Positions 30,953 to 42,158 of a DNA stretch of 64,000 nucleotides are shown piece by piece. Position numbers and translations under genes: made by a program. How positions within the stretch are numbered: position 1 is the first letter of the stretch; the number at the start of each line of letters is the position of its first letter. Source of the stretch: Sweltsa coloradensis (taxonomy: Eukaryota > Arthropoda > Insecta > Plecoptera > Chloroperlidae); the NCBI GenBank assembly GCA_024449915.1, contig JAMZAV010003231.1:1-64000 (forward strand), read 5' to 3'. The notes beneath the pieces were generated by a model. The model had not been told where the DNA came from and searched no databases. It worked only from the letters and a program-made list of their open reading frames with translations.

Positions 30953-31930
30953 TTAGTTAGGTACTGGGGTTTTAGGGCATAAAACAGTAAAGTTATCAGT
31001 GCCCATCGAATTTTCTGATTGCTAAATATATATGAATTTCAAATTGAATTTAAAAGGTTTACTTTATGTAAGAAATTAATAACATTATCGCTTGTCGTGG
31101 AGTTGTCTGATAAAATTTCTTTGAGGGAAGGTTTTAATTTAAAATCTTTTCTATCACTACTCTATTTTGTACAGGTTTCTAAAACGTGTTTTATAGTTAA
31201 AACTTCGCCACACTCATCACAAATGGGAGGATCTTCACCTCTTAGAAGATATCCGTGAGTGAGGTATGTGTGCCCGATTCTTAAATGAGCCAGAACCACT
31301 TCTTCACGGCGAGAGGAGTGACGTAAAGAGATCCAGGCTGCCGTGCTATTGTTGATTTGGCGCAATTTATTGTTTTCTATCTTGTTCTAGGAATATTGCC
31401 ATTGCTCTTTAAGCTTTTGTTTAGTTGATTGATTGATTGGATATTGCTTAACGTCTCATATTTATACATCTTGGCTAATCGACAAAATGCTTTTATATCT
31501 GAAGGAATGATTAGCTGACAGTCTATGCTGTCCTTTTTGCATGCTGATTTTGCACATTTGTCTGCTACTTCGTGCTACTTCGTTACCTGAGTTCCCGCAA
31601 TGACCAGGGACCCAACAAAATACTACAGACTTTTGTTTATAGGAAAGATTTGTTAGTATAATCTGAATCTTGTGAATTATGGGATGACTTGGATAAATTT
31701 CAGACATTGCTTCCAGGGAACTCAAAGAGTCTGTGCAGATTAGAAACTTTGATTCGTTACTCCTTTGGACATGTAGTAGGCTTTGAAGTAATGCAAAAAG
31801 TTCAGCATTATAACTTACACAATGAACATTGGGTGAAGGTGGAAAGTGAAGTTACCTGCATCAGTAGTATAAGCACAACCAACTGAATCATCCATTCTAG
31901 AGCCATCTGTAAAGATGCAGCTATAGTTTA
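30953..31930 (-). mobile_element. LINE family A, 3' fragment with RNase H remnant
   Basis: The 3' tail is seen as TTAGTTAGTTAGG at the left edge. Upstream on the minus strand are H-L-R-I-G-H-T-Y-L-T-H-G-Y-L-L and C-D-E-C-G-E, then V-F-C-W-V-P-G-H-C-G-N-S-G-N-E-V. The match is to the RNase H region at 22269-23327. Frameshifts and a 57-bp S1 head insertion at 31423 interrupt it. Confidence 0.65.
31423..31482 (+). mobile_element. S1 head, short form, in LINE A
   Basis: It begins TTGATTGATTGATTGG and ends GGCTAATCGA, the first part of S1 only. It splits the LINE frame where the 22.7-kb copy is continuous. A target duplication is not obvious. Confidence 0.6.
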
Positions 31931-32399
31931 TTTTAAAGGTTAATCAACCTCCTTTATCAGATTTTTAATGACAGTTGAAAAAACATGACAACAGAATGGG
32001 CTTTAAAACAAACATACAATGCCATCTAAACAAAACAAAATATACCAAAGCAACATAATAATAAATGTGTGTGTACTTGTTATAAAAAACAGTACAAGAA
32101 ATTATAAAATTTACAAAACAAAAAAGAAGAAGAAACATTATGGCTCATTAGTTACAAAAACTTTCAAAATTTTTGTTTCATTTTGTGTAGTGCATAGTGA
32201 AACCTCTATGCATAGTTCCCCTTAGCATCGATTTCCTGCATGCATAGTTTATTTTGTAAGGTCCCTGCAGAATCCTCTTAAGAACAATGTTAAAAGTTAC
32301 CTCATCAATCGTTCCCGCTATTATCGTTTTCCTGCATGAATCGTTCGAAATCCACGGCATTACTAACGGCTCGATCATTTTATAGTCGAGCGCACCCCG

Positions 32400-33265
32400 T
32401 ATACAATGCATGTCGGCAAAAGATCTAAGGAAAGAATATCGGTGCTGCTGTGTGTCAACAGCGACGGCACTGATAAACACTTGTCATTGGGAAGACCATC
32501 AAGCCCCGTTGCTTCAAACACACGAAGGTCCTACCAAAGAGGTATCATGCAAACATAAAGCGTGGATGACGACGAATGTTTTCACGTTATTTCTGCATGG
32601 GCTTGAAAAATCACAAAATTGTACTGCTCCTTGCAATTGCTGCATCACACTCCAAGGACACTTCCTTCCTACGCAATGTCAAAATAATATATTATCCTCC
32701 GAACTCTACGAGTGTGTTGCAACCACTTGACATGGGCGTCAGTAAGTGTTTTAACAACTGTATCGAAAATGACTGGTAGAGAAGGCAGTCTGCCAGTTAG
32801 ATGCAGGGAATGGTGTGAATTAAAAGGAAATTCATGCCAATATCCTTCAAGCCATCCATTTCATGTTGTCTGCGTGGCGCCAGGTGTCAACAGAAACAAT
32901 TGTTAATTGTTTTCGCCGAAACGGCTACAACCAAAGTGACCCGGAAGTTGAAGAGGACGACGTTATAGGCCTACAAGCCAACCCTGCCGACAACATTCAG
33001 GATGACTGGGCCCGCCTGAATTAAAGTGATAGTGTCTACTTGGGACACCTACGTCGATGTTGATAAAGACCTCGTCACGCGTGGAGTAGAAACAATTGTC
33101 GCCTTTTGTGACGAACATATCGCGGAAGAATCCGAAGGCAATAGTGATAACGTTGAAGAGCCCGAGCCCCAGCTGTCCCGAGCTTCGCCTCAGTTTTTTA
33201 CGTCATTCGAGGCCGTGAAAGGTTTTTTTTACTCCCAGCCTAAAGACATCGACGAACTTGACTAG
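32400..33265 (+). pseudogene. pogo/Tigger transposase, central and C-terminal part
   Basis: In shifting frames: S-K-E-R-I-S-V-L-L-C-V-N-S-D-G-T-D-K, then A-S-H-S-K-D, then I-Y-Y-P-P-N-S-T-S-V-L-Q-P-L-D-M-G-V. These are markers of the DDE superfamily endonuclease DDE_1 of Tigger/jerky-like proteins. An acidic C-terminus follows at about 33026-33265. There are many frameshifts. The N-terminal DNA-binding part of the same type of protein lies separately at 34185-34455. Confidence 0.65.
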
Positions 33266-33411
33266 CATTCACTTGAACGCTTAGAAAGATCAATGTTCGC
33301 GTTGAGGCGCAATTCTAAGTCAAAACAAGCGTGATTTCTTCACAAAAAATAGTTTCTTCTATTTATATTATTAAATAAATAAATAAATTTGTATTTAGAG
33401 TCTATCCACTC

Positions 33412-33610
33412 AGTTATATAACTGATTTTCAGTGGAGGACTTTAAATCAAAGCGACCAAGCCAACCGTATAGGCCCCGACGCAATCGACGAGTGAGCGAT
33501 AACCAACCAAAGATCAATATTTTTAATAGGAAATATAGCAAGCAATCAGTGGTATGGACAGTGCGAACACCCGCGAATCAACGCCAGAATCAACAAGGCC
33601 GATTCAGAAC
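33412..33610 (+). repeat. Repeat end with CAGTTATATAACTG palindrome (copy 1)
   Basis: CAGTTATATAACTGATTTTC, then AGTGGAGGAC, a GAGCGATAACCAAC-like block and GTGGTATGGACAGTGCGAAC run in this order. The inverted counterpart lies at 54290-54478. This is probably the end of a DNA transposon or MITE. Confidence 0.55.
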
Positions 33611-33723
33611 AACTCTGAATTTACTATGTGCTTCGTTGCTAGGACGGCTCCAAAGTCACCGTTTACAAACTCCTAAGACACGAACTGATGGACTTAAGTC
33701 CAAATCAGAAGTAAAAACCTACT

Positions 33724-33795
33724 GACTTAAGCGGGAATCGAACCCTGGACCTTCTGCATTGGAAGCAGATACGCTAACAACAAGACCAACGAGCC
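33724..33795 (-). tRNA. Degenerate tRNA-like sequence, CCA anticodon
   Basis: The 72-nt minus-strand sequence has a perfect 5-bp anticodon stem TCTGC/GCAGA with loop TTCCAAT (anticodon CCA, Trp) and a B box GGGTTCGATTCC. The D, T and acceptor stems each have mismatches. A TTTTT run follows near 33716. Most likely a tRNA-derived pseudogene or SINE remnant. Confidence 0.4.
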
Positions 33796-34092
33796 ACACA
33801 CACACAACTTTTATTATTAATGCTGCATAACTTTTTTTGATGTTTCTTGAACGGTGTGTAACGTAGCAATGGTGTCTCGCCATGTTGTCTACTTGTCTGG
33901 GTTGCTGCTATGGGTGGGGTGGGGACGGTTGGCACAAGCGTAGGTCCTAGGTCTATGTGGTTGTATTGTGAGATTGGTCTTAAGGTGTATGGCCCATGAC
34001 AATAGGCTTTGCTGAGAATAGGCCCTAGATTGAGGTCGACATTTAGTCTAGTGCTTAGTAGGCCTAGTGCTAAGCATAGCAAAGCTAGGCCT

Positions 34093-34093
34093 A

Positions 34094-34136
<43 letters not shown>
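34093..34136. repeat. (ATT)n microsatellite
   Basis: About 14 consecutive ATT units, bordered by TAGGCCTA on both sides. Confidence 0.9.
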
Positions 34137-34184
34137 GGCCTATAGGACAGTGGTAGGCCCTAACTAAAATGTTTGTATTTTTCA

Positions 34185-34455
34185 TTTAGGGCCTGGCCAC
34201 TTCAAACGTGTTTTCACGATTACATTAAGTCAATGGAGCTACGTTTATTTGGACTCACTACACAAGACTTGCGTAAACTTGCCTGTCAGTTGGCAAAGAG
34301 AAACAACATTGCTACATCATTCGATGATGAACTGGAAGACGCTGGTTTAGAGTGGCAGACGGTTTTTTTTTAAACGTCATCCAGATTTGTCTCTACGAAG
34401 TCCTGAACCAACTTCCGCTGCCCGCGCCGATAATCTCTCGGAAAACAATGAACTA
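34185..34455 (+). pseudogene. pogo/Tigger-type transposase, N-terminal piece
   Basis: The sequence reads G-L-T-T-Q-D-L-R-K-L-A-C-Q-L-A, then W-Q-T-V-F-F, and after a one-base shift R-H-P-D-L-S-L-R-S-P-E-P-T-S. The pattern (F-L-K-R-H-P-x-L-x-L-R-x-P-E-x-T-S) is the CENP-B-type DNA-binding region of Tigger/jerky transposases. A T8 run at 34363 causes the frame change. Confidence 0.6.
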
Positions 34456-34780
34456 TTTTGCTAAAGGCTTTCTAGGGCACGTTTGTTGGTTGAGTGTGCA
34501 TTTGGATGGTTAAAAGGTAGATGGAGAGTTTTACTGAAACGTTGAGACATAAAAATTGAGAAAACCGTCCAAATCATTAGAACCTGTTGCATCTTGCACA
34601 ATAAACGTGAAAACTCGAAATGAATTGTTTCATCACGATTGGATGGATAAGGTAAATGAACTGAACCAAATGCACCCTCAACCTGATGAGGTACCATATG
34701 ATTTGGGTGGGATGGATGATCAAGGTAAAATAAATATGCTTGTTGAGATGCTACAGCAAATTCCTTTGAATGAATGAAAT
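34456..34780 (+). pseudogene. Harbinger transposase, C-terminal piece
   Basis: One frame reads E-C-A-F-G-W-L-K-G-R-W-R-V-L-L-K-R, matching the V-E-R-A-F-G-x-L-K-x-R-W-R motif with the catalytic Glu in the DDE_4 domain. A stop follows. A second frame then reads I-E-K-T-V-Q-I-I-R-T-C-C-I-L-H-N, and a Gln-rich tail stops at 34777. It sits directly against a pogo-type fragment. Confidence 0.6.
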
Positions 34781-34984
34781 GAAAAAGATGTTAGGTCTAA
34801 ATGTTTACGCATTACTAATGGCTATCTTTGAAATAAATTGATTGTAATGATTTACTGTAGTGATTCAAGTGCTGCCTAAGTTGCAAACCAAGCATATTGC
34901 ATAGTTTAAAATGTTTACACAACAACCAATAAAACTGTAATTACACAAAGCTCGATTTTTATTCTTTTGATAAATGTATTTGTA

Positions 34985-35446
34985 TTAGTAGTTTTAAGGC
35001 GCTTTAACAGCAAAGATTATTCGCGCCTCGAAGATATTTAATTGACTATGTATGTTTGCATGTAAAATACGGAAAATAAGCTCAAATGTGGTTTTGTTAC
35101 AAATCATTGTCATCAAAAGAATTGCCAATGTCGATATATTAGTGGACAGCCAAATCAGTGGAAGGTATACATGCTAAAGTTGTCATATGCAGAGGAAGAA
35201 GCTGTCAAATTACCAAATCATAATCATAATCATAATCAGGAAAACGTTGCCAACGTCAACATAATTGATTGATTGATTGGATATTGCTTTACGTCTCATA
35301 TTTATGCAACTCGGCTAATCGAGTCAACATGATTCATGGATTATTTTTTTTAACTTTTTTAATCAGATTACTAAGATTAAGAAATGTGATAAGTTTTTCA
35401 CAGTTTTCATATGACAAATGTTAATTCAGTTGGGAGTCTCCAACCA
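34985..35446 (-). mobile_element. LINE family B, 3' UTR and end of frame (left part of a split copy)
   Basis: It carries the same ordered blocks as 6783 and 42159: AGTAGTTTTAAGGCGCTTTAAC, (ATCATA)n and CGTTGCCAACGTC. The end of the RNase H-type frame then reads up to CTCCAACCAT at 35446. The copy resumes at 38214 (CATACTTAGAG), as shown by the uninterrupted copy near 42590. Confidence 0.7.
35267..35322 (+). mobile_element. S1 head, 56-bp short form with target duplication
   Basis: Only the first 56 bp of S1 are present. They are flanked by GTCAACATAATT at 35255-35266 and GTCAACATGATT at 35323-35334, a 12-bp duplication with one difference. The insertion lies in the LINE B 3' UTR. Confidence 0.7.
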
Positions 35447-36088
35447 TACACAGTACTTATTAAAATAACTAAACAATATCCCAAGGCTGAAATATGTGCC
35501 TGTGGAGATTTTAACATAAACATGTTGATGCCTTCCAATACTAGAAACAGTTTCCAAGATGTCTATAGCTCATTCAACATGACCCCATCTATCTTCACCC
35601 CCACTAGAGTAACCGCTACTAGCTCTACTCTACTAGATAACATATTAACTACCATGAACCCTGCAATCTTCACCACTAGTACTTTTGACTCTGGTCTTTC
35701 TGACCATCTTGCTCTTACCCTGAAAATTTTAACTACACACACCAACCCAAGCACCACGGAATACAAACGTAATTTCTCGGAAAGAAACATTGAATATCTT
35801 CTGGAAATGCTCCAAGATGAAGACTGGTCTTCATTATATGATGCAGAATCATTTGATACAGGGTTCTTCTTGTTCCACACCCGGTTTGTTGCCCTATTCA
35901 ACTTGGCTTTCCCGCTCACTAAGCATAAAACTAATCACCTACGGAAGTGCAATAAATGGGTTACTGCTAATATTCGCTTGGAGTCTCAAGAGCTTCGCCT
36001 TCTTCACACCTCCTATAAAAAGCAAGCCCCTAATTCCATGTTAAAAGCGGAATATAATGTAAAGAAACAAACCATTCTCGAAACATAA
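35447..36088 (+). pseudogene. LINE C endonuclease remnant
   Basis: The frame has A-C-G-D-F-N-I-N-M-L, then L-L-D-N-I-L-T-T and G-L-S-D-H-L-A-L-T-L. These correspond to the G-D-F-N and S-D-H active-site motifs of APE-type endonucleases. The N-terminal half is lost by 5' truncation. The frame stops at 36088, and the linker to the reverse transcriptase needs frame changes. Confidence 0.7.
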
Positions 36089-36449
36089 AAATAGCTAAAC
36101 GCAAGTACAATGATAAAATTATATATTCCTCCTCAAATAAATCATCCTCTTCACATAGATCCAAAACTGTCTGGCGAATGATCAAATCTGAAACTGTGCC
36201 CCCAACCACATCCAAAACATACATATTACTATTAACGATCAGAAAGTGGATAACCCTACAATAGTAGCTAACTCTTTCAACAAATTTCAAGGAAGCCAGC
36301 TACATTCCTCCTCCCTCGCCCAGCTCACCTCCTAGCAACACACTTCCCTCTGTTCATTGCCATGAATATGATCCTTCATTAAGCAATGTTAATCGTCCAA
36401 ATCAATCATTCTTTCTCTTCCCTACAAGTCCTCAAGAGGTCCTTCACAT

Positions 36450-37520
36450 TATTAAAAAGCTAGGTACAAAATATTCATCTGGTTTGGATGGTATTCCTAG
36501 TGCGATTGTGACTAAAGCTTTCAGGCACTTAGCTGTTCCCCTTTCTTATGCAATTAATAAATCATTTGAATTGGGAGTTTTCCCCTCAGTACTTAAACAC
36601 TCGATGATTCTTCCAATCCACAAGAAAGGGAAGAAAGATGAATTGCAGAATTATCGTCCCATTTCACTTCTGTCACCATTTTCAAAAATATTTGAACTAG
36701 CTATGCATTCTCGCCTATCTTCATATCTAGAAAAGCACAACCTCCTGGATAACAGCCAGCACGGATTCCGATCTAAAAGATCTACTACATCTGCAATTTT
36801 CTCTTTCCTATCTACCTTGTATAATGCACTTGACAGCGGTGATGCTGCAATTGCTCTATTCTATGATTTAAGCAAGGCATTTGATACTATAGATCATCAG
36901 ATTCTCCTCAAGAAACTGTTATCCCTAGGAATTATTGGTCCTACCCAGAGCTGGATTGCATCTTTTCTTACTGATAGAACTCAATCAGTTAAAATATCTT
37001 CTACCGGTTACAATCCAGTTTTATCTTCTCCGCTTCAGTAGAAACTGGAGTTCCACAGGGCTCAGTTCTTGGCCCTCTATCTTTTCTTCTGTACACTAAC
37101 GATCTTCCTAAAATTATTAACATAAATACCATGACAACTTATGTCAGAAGCTATCTTTCACTTTATGCTGATGATATTACCAACCTACTTACGATGCCCA
37201 AACTTTCTTCCACTCAACCTATTGACCCAACTAACCTGCCTCTTATTCAAATGGCTTCAAAGAAAGCTTCTACAATATCATATTACTGTGAGCAAAATCG
37301 TTTACCCTTGCAACCATGCTAAGACAGTGTACCTCACTTTCTATAACAATCACCTTAAACCGTTGTCTAGCCCATTAATTCGTCTTGATGGAAATAGCAT
37401 TTCAAGAGCATCATCTAATAAAGTCCTAGGCCTCACCATAACTAAATCCCGTCGATTGGACCCCCCATATCAACCGAATTGCTTCCAGGCTACTAAGCGG
37501 CTGCTTCATGCTCCGTAAAC
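36450..37520 (+). pseudogene. LINE C reverse transcriptase, broken
   Basis: The frame carries S-G-L-D-G-I-P-S-A-I, N-Y-R-P-I-S-L-L-S, Q-H-G-F-R-S-K-R-S-T and L-F-Y-D-L-S-K-A-F-D-T-I (motif A). After a shift near 37035 come T-G-V-P-Q-G-S-V-L-G-P-L (motif B) and S-L-Y-A-D-D-I (motif C). A further frame holds the thumb start. At least two frameshifts are present. No RNase H follows before the tail at 38200. Confidence 0.75.
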
Positions 37521-38213
37521 TTAAAATCATCGCCAGCGAATCATCCCTTCTTTTAGTTTATCATGCATTTATTCATTCAATCATCTCATATGGTATACTT
37601 TTTGGGGCTCGTCTGTCCATGCTCAACGAATATTTATCATTCAAAAAAGAGCTGCAAGAATAATCGCTGGTCTCTCTAGGCGGACATCTTGCAGGACATA
37701 CTTTCCCAAATTACGTATTCTTACCCTAACTTCAACTCTTATTCAAACAGCTGCAACTTTTGTCCATTCCAACCCTGAGCTTTTCCCCACCAATTTGACC
37801 AATCACAGTCACAACTCACAACACAAGAAATGTAGCCAATATTTTCATCCCGTCGTTTGGACATTCATTTTATAAAAGTAGTCCACAGTTCCTTTGCCGC
37901 ATTCTCTACAATAATCTCCCACATGATATCAAAAATTCCAAATCATTCAAGTTTGACCTTAAGAAGTATTTACTAGAAAAATCTTTTTATTCTCTAGACG
38001 AATTCCTAAATCCCTCCACTTAGAGTTTTACCATATTGAAATTATAATTGTTATTGTATTCTTTTGAATTTGTATTTGTTATCTGTTAATTGTTATTTGT
38101 TATTTGTCATCTGTTATTTGTTATTTGTGAAATGTAACGGTTAGACATATGTATGTATATCCGATATGTGTACCATGTACATGTCCATGGATTCAATAAA
38201 TAAATAAATAAAT

Positions 38214-38416
38214 CATACTTAGAGCAGTCAGACAACAAATGATGAACGGTTAGTAACACATAACACGTGTCACAAATCGGAACACTGTTATCTCTAGCAA
38301 AAAGATAGGAATGAGTGAGGTGTGTGTGCCCTATTCGTACTCGCGCCAACACACCTCCTCCCGACGAGAAAATATGGAAGAAGGGGGTCGCACTTTCAAT
38401 GAAAGACAGGGCATCA
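38214..38416 (-). mobile_element. LINE family B, right part of the split copy
   Basis: On the minus strand this reads V-R-I-G-H-T-H-L-T-H-S-Y-L-F, then I-C-D-T-C-Y-V-L-L-T-V-H-H-L-L, the zinc-binding tail of the RNase H-type LINE. It matches 42468-42790 closely and joins 35446 across the LINE C insertion. Confidence 0.65.
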
Positions 38417-38567
38417 CGCGACGCAGTCGTCGCCGTCGGGGAGGTAGTCAAAGGGAAGGGGAAAGTTCCCCGACGACGACCCAGAGCTCGCCATTAGTTT
38501 CAGGTAGTGAAACTCCCCTAATCACGGGCCAAACCACGAGAAGGTTGCGAGTTTGACTTTGATGAAT
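38417..38567 (+). mobile_element. S1, 3' part
   Basis: GTCGTCGCCGTCGGGGAGGT through TTCCCCGACGACGACCC to GAGTTTGACTTTGATG matches the last 150 bp of S1. The head is missing. Confidence 0.6.
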
Positions 38568-38689
38568 GATATCCAGACCAACATTGACCACATAAATTCA
38601 ATTCCCAGAGTGGAAAGCCACTATAATCGTGAGAAATAAATTAGAATACTAATTTCAGTGCGTATTTCAACTTTCATTTGTGCTATAGC

Positions 38690-39200
38690 TAGAAATAAAG
38701 CAAGTGATGCCACCATTGAGGAACGTCGTTGTGAAGGTCGGGAAAAAGAGCAGCGATTACGAAACAAAATTTAAACCAATCCGGATGCTCAGGCAAAAAC
38801 CAAGGCTACCCAACATGAGAGATATTTACAGCCAAAAGAGGCTGGCAAAATATAAATGATCAGTGAGTTATCAAAAAGGGGTCAGCTGGTGCAGCAGAAA
38901 ACATGGAATACGGATTCTGCCTACTCAAGACGTTATATTAAAGACACTGAAGAGCTTGAGCCTAAATCGTTTGCTAATACTCCTCCTACAACACCAGAAA
39001 ATTCATTTGACCTTTCGGCCTAATCCAACCTGAATAATATGAATATGGTCTCTTCTAGCTGCCATGGAGAGCAAGAGTAGTCGAGTTAAGTGCGGGAGGA
39101 AGAAAGTAGCATGAGACAGGGCTTTGGTCTATTATAATTTAAGAAAACAAGAATTATTACTCTTATCATCGTTCAAGAAGACACAGAAGTATTAAAAAAG
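38690..39200 (+). pseudogene. Probable N-terminal part of a DUF7869-type transposon protein
   Basis: Broken frames read E-E-R-R-C-E-G-R-E-K-E-Q-R-L-R, then M-I-S-E-L-S-K-R-G-Q-L-V-Q-Q-K-T-W and A-N-T-P-P-T-T-P-E-N. As I recall, the N-termini of the DUF7869 family are Arg/Lys/Glu-rich, with an I-x-E-L-x-x-R-E-Q block and a T-P-P-x-x-P motif. Two other pieces of this family lie at 7071 and 43480. Assignment tentative. Confidence 0.4.
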
Positions 39201-39210
39201 TTATTCTTGC

Positions 39211-39812
39211 TTGCTTGCCACTAACGCTGCTTCGCCAGCCACCGCTAGTTTGCTGTCTCCTCGCAGCAAAGTATGTCATCTTCTCAAGGACACAATTGTT
39301 CCATTACAGGTAAAAAATATATATATATTTGGAGAATCAATCATTCAACAGTTGGAAGGTATCACGTGTTTCAATGAGAAGGAAAAAGAATCTTTAAAAA
39401 CAAAAGGAAATAGCCTGCGAGAGGAATGGAGCAAGATATATTAACCTGGAATAAGACGGTCGAAACACCACTATCGCTGATCCTAGAAACGGAAGATATA
39501 AAGATGCCGGGAACGCCTACAGGGGTCGTTCCACTCACCCATTCAGAGAGGGCAGCCCGGACATTTTCTTCCGATCGTCGCTACCAACTACAATCTTATG
39601 CCCCCGTCCCAACGCAGAAACGGACAAAAAGGCATCGCCCCACAACATCAGTCAAGCGGACGCCAAGCATCAAACCAAAAGGGCGAACTTCAACACCAGG
39701 TGAAAACAGATGCGCTAACTGTCGACGTCCCGGAACAACCAAATCCTTACATTGCGCAGAATTTGTACATACGGTGAGTACGGTGTACGGTAGTTGTAGT
39801 AAGGTGAGTTAA
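39211..39812 (+). CDS. Two overlapping hypothetical frames with Cys motif
   Basis: The frames at 39211-39444 and 39426-39812 overlap. The second holds a basic Pro/Thr-rich region and then R-C-A-N-C-R-R-P-G-T-T-K-S-L-H-C-A-E-F-V-H-T, a possible small zinc-binding motif. A good GTGAGT donor follows TACATACG at 39774, so this may be one exon of a transposon or host gene. It lies next to the DUF7869 N-terminal piece and may be its continuation. Confidence 0.3.
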
Positions 39813-40051
39813 AGAAGATACGTATTTTTCCCATGATCTTTTATGTGATGCCTTTATAACGAATCTTGCTTTTGCTCTCAGTTGTCTAAATATTTATAAT
39901 ATTTTTGGGGTTGGAAATTTGCTAAATCTCTTTAACGCCTTTCTCCGGCATTTAATTGCCTCCTTACACTCGTCGTTCCACCAGGGAACTGGAACTGAGA
40001 ACTAAACCTTCCATCCTACACTGAACATACAAGAAACATTAAAAAAAAATT

Positions 40052-40107
40052 AATTGGATATTGCTTTACGTCTCATATTTATGCAACTTGGCTAATCGAG
40101 ACGAAGG
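40052..40107 (+). mobile_element. S1 head, short form
   Basis: ATTGGATATTGCTTTACGTC through GGCTAATCGAGACGAAGGGA, then an abrupt change into repeat R2. No clear target duplication. Confidence 0.55.
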
Positions 40108-40560
40108 GAGAAAAAAATGATGAATGAGAACGAGGACACAGCAAAGACTTGAACAAGCAAAGCAACACATACAGCAGCAACAGAAGCTAACTCTGTACGG
40201 TGGAGGCCTAATGACACCAGAGCAAAGAGCGCGGACAAAACACGTCCGCCTGGGACAAGAACAACAGACCTACTGCAAGGCGAGGTGAGGCTCTCTGCTG
40301 TGTGCACGCAAGCAGAAGTCAAACGGTGCGGGGCGGCAAGGTCATATCGAAGCTGCACGCAAGATGCCTCGACGTTTTTCAAATCGTGTTGAGGGCAATG
40401 CTTTTAGGTGAGTAATTAATTGGTTGTGAGTAATATATAAAGATATGTAGTGAGGCTTGTCGTGACGACACTAAATTGTCGCGGATATCACATTTTCAGG
40501 GATTTTTCTTTTACTATGTACTAACTGTAAAATGGTGCGTTGCACTTCAAAAGCAATGCT
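40108..40560 (+). repeat. Interspersed repeat R2, second copy
   Basis: It matches 11560-12180 block for block: a GCGGACAAAACACGTCCGCC-like block, GTGCGGGGCGGC, GAGGTCATATCG, TCGTGACGACACTA and GCGTTGCACTTC. The stretch after it (TCAAAAGCAATGCTTGTAAA) also occurs near 41939. Confidence 0.55.
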
Positions 40561-41139
40561 TGTAAATAGATACAGTGGCCATGCAATCGATCACAAGTTG
40601 GCATTGTCCTGTTTGCATTACTGTATGATTTTGTCCATAAGTCAGCCATTTTTATCGAGACGCAACTTGGAGTCTGTAAATCTTTTAGCATTAGGAAGTA
40701 AAAGACACTATATCAAATTTTCACAGTTGTTAAACATTCTGGTAGGTCTGTTTATTGATAAAAATAGAACAATAATCTGTAGTTGTGAATCGTCCCTAGA
40801 ACTTGATTAGCCTATAGCAGGGTGTCCACAGACCACTATTTACCAATATTTTTTGTAAAATGATGAAAAAGCATGTTTTGTTTCTAAAATGTATTTTACC
40901 AGTTGTACTGTAAACGATTTTTTTTAAATCATGTTATTGTTCAATTTTGCTATTTCCAAATAATTTTATTTTCCCACTGTTTTTCAATACTAATTTTAAA
41001 GGTTGGTAACATTTGTATTTTCATTTCCTAATTTGTGTCTTTTGTGTTAATAGTCCTGGGAGTCGTTTTAACCTCACTTTTTTAGTCACCAAACCCCCTA
41101 ATATTGATCCAAATAAAACAAATCTAAGCATGCCATAGG

Positions 41140-41340
41140 CCAACATGTGACGATAAATGCATTCGTAAACCAAACGCCAAAAGTTTTAATTGTACACCAA
41201 AATATACAATGCCTAAGCAATAAAATCGAACAACTGGCGGTTTTCCTAGAAAATGAACATCTGCACGATAGCAAAATTGATATACTTGCATTCTCGGAAC
41301 ATTGGAACATCTCTGTCACACATGCTCGTTTCGAATGAAA
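41140..41340 (+). pseudogene. LINE endonuclease N-terminal fragment
   Basis: The frame reads K-V-L-I-V-H-Q-N-I-Q-C-L-S-N-K, then K-I-D-I-L-A-F-S-E-H-W. This corresponds to the catalytic Asn and Glu motifs at the start of APE endonucleases in CR1/L2-type LINEs. Only about 63 codons remain. Confidence 0.55.
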
Positions 41341-41432
41341 AGATAGACAAACGTCTTTATTTTGTAGTCGGAATTGAGGCTGGGGATTGAGACTTATACT
41401 ACCATCAAAATTAATTGCAACTGAGGTACTCT

Positions 41433-41625
41433 ATTGATTGATTTTTGATTCGATATTGCTACTCTATACATCATTTTGAAATGTGTTTTGTGCAAACATA
41501 AATGATTGATTGGATATAGCTTAACGTCTCAAATTTATGCACTTTGGCTAAACGGGACGAAGGGAGGGACGTTAGGGGTGAAACGGGGGGACAAGGGGTG
41601 GACAGGCCTGTGCCAGAGGAGGACA
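41433..41625 (+). mobile_element. S1, 5' part, with adjacent head scrap
   Basis: A scrap TTGATTGATTTTTGATTCGA lies at 41433. A longer copy starts near 41503 and runs through the AAGGGAGGGACG and GGACAAGGGGTGGACAGGCC blocks before diverging at about 41620. Confidence 0.55.
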
Positions 41626-42158
41626 CAGGAGAGAGAACGACCGAAAGTGCAACGCGTGACGTTGGCGATTAGCAGTAGCACCGAGCGTGATCTGCAGCCT
41701 GGTCGAACACAGTTGTAAGGAGATAAGCAAGACACGAGAAACAGAGTGTGAGCAGTGTGACCGGTACAGAGCCGACAATCGAGCTAACACAAACGTGCAG
41801 GCTACACAGGTATTGGTCCGGCGCGTGATGTGTGTGATGAACAAAAAACCCAGCACAGAAACCGGGCACTTTTGTGTCATGGCTCTTAAATCACATTTTA
41901 CTTTTATTTTGGACCACTGTAACATGGTGCACTCCACTTCAAAAGCAATACTTGTAAAAAGATACAGTGGACTAGCAAAAGCTGTAGTTATATACGTTTC
42001 TCCCATTCAATTATTCCAATTAAATTAAAATTCACCGTAAATAATGTACCTCTCAACAGCTGCAAATCTATCAAACTTTTTTCGGCATCATCTTGACGAA
42101 AAATTTAAAGTTGAACTTTTACACTGACACTATAAGATGTCTGAAAACTATATGGGCT

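Larger units (their letters stand above)
35447..38213 (+). mobile_element. LINE family C (L2/CR1-like, no RNase H), nested in LINE B
   Basis: The 2.77-kb plus-strand element starts inside the endonuclease, so it is 5'-truncated. It ends with TTCAATAAATAAATAAATAA, a tetranucleotide tail typical of L2/CR1-type LINEs. It splits a minus-strand LINE B copy between CTCCAACCAT and CATACTTAGAG. The target duplication is at most one or two bases. Confidence 0.75.

Noticed and set aside
33724..33795. Functional tRNA-Trp gene
   Set aside because: Mismatches in the acceptor, D and T stems; only the anticodon arm and B box are good.
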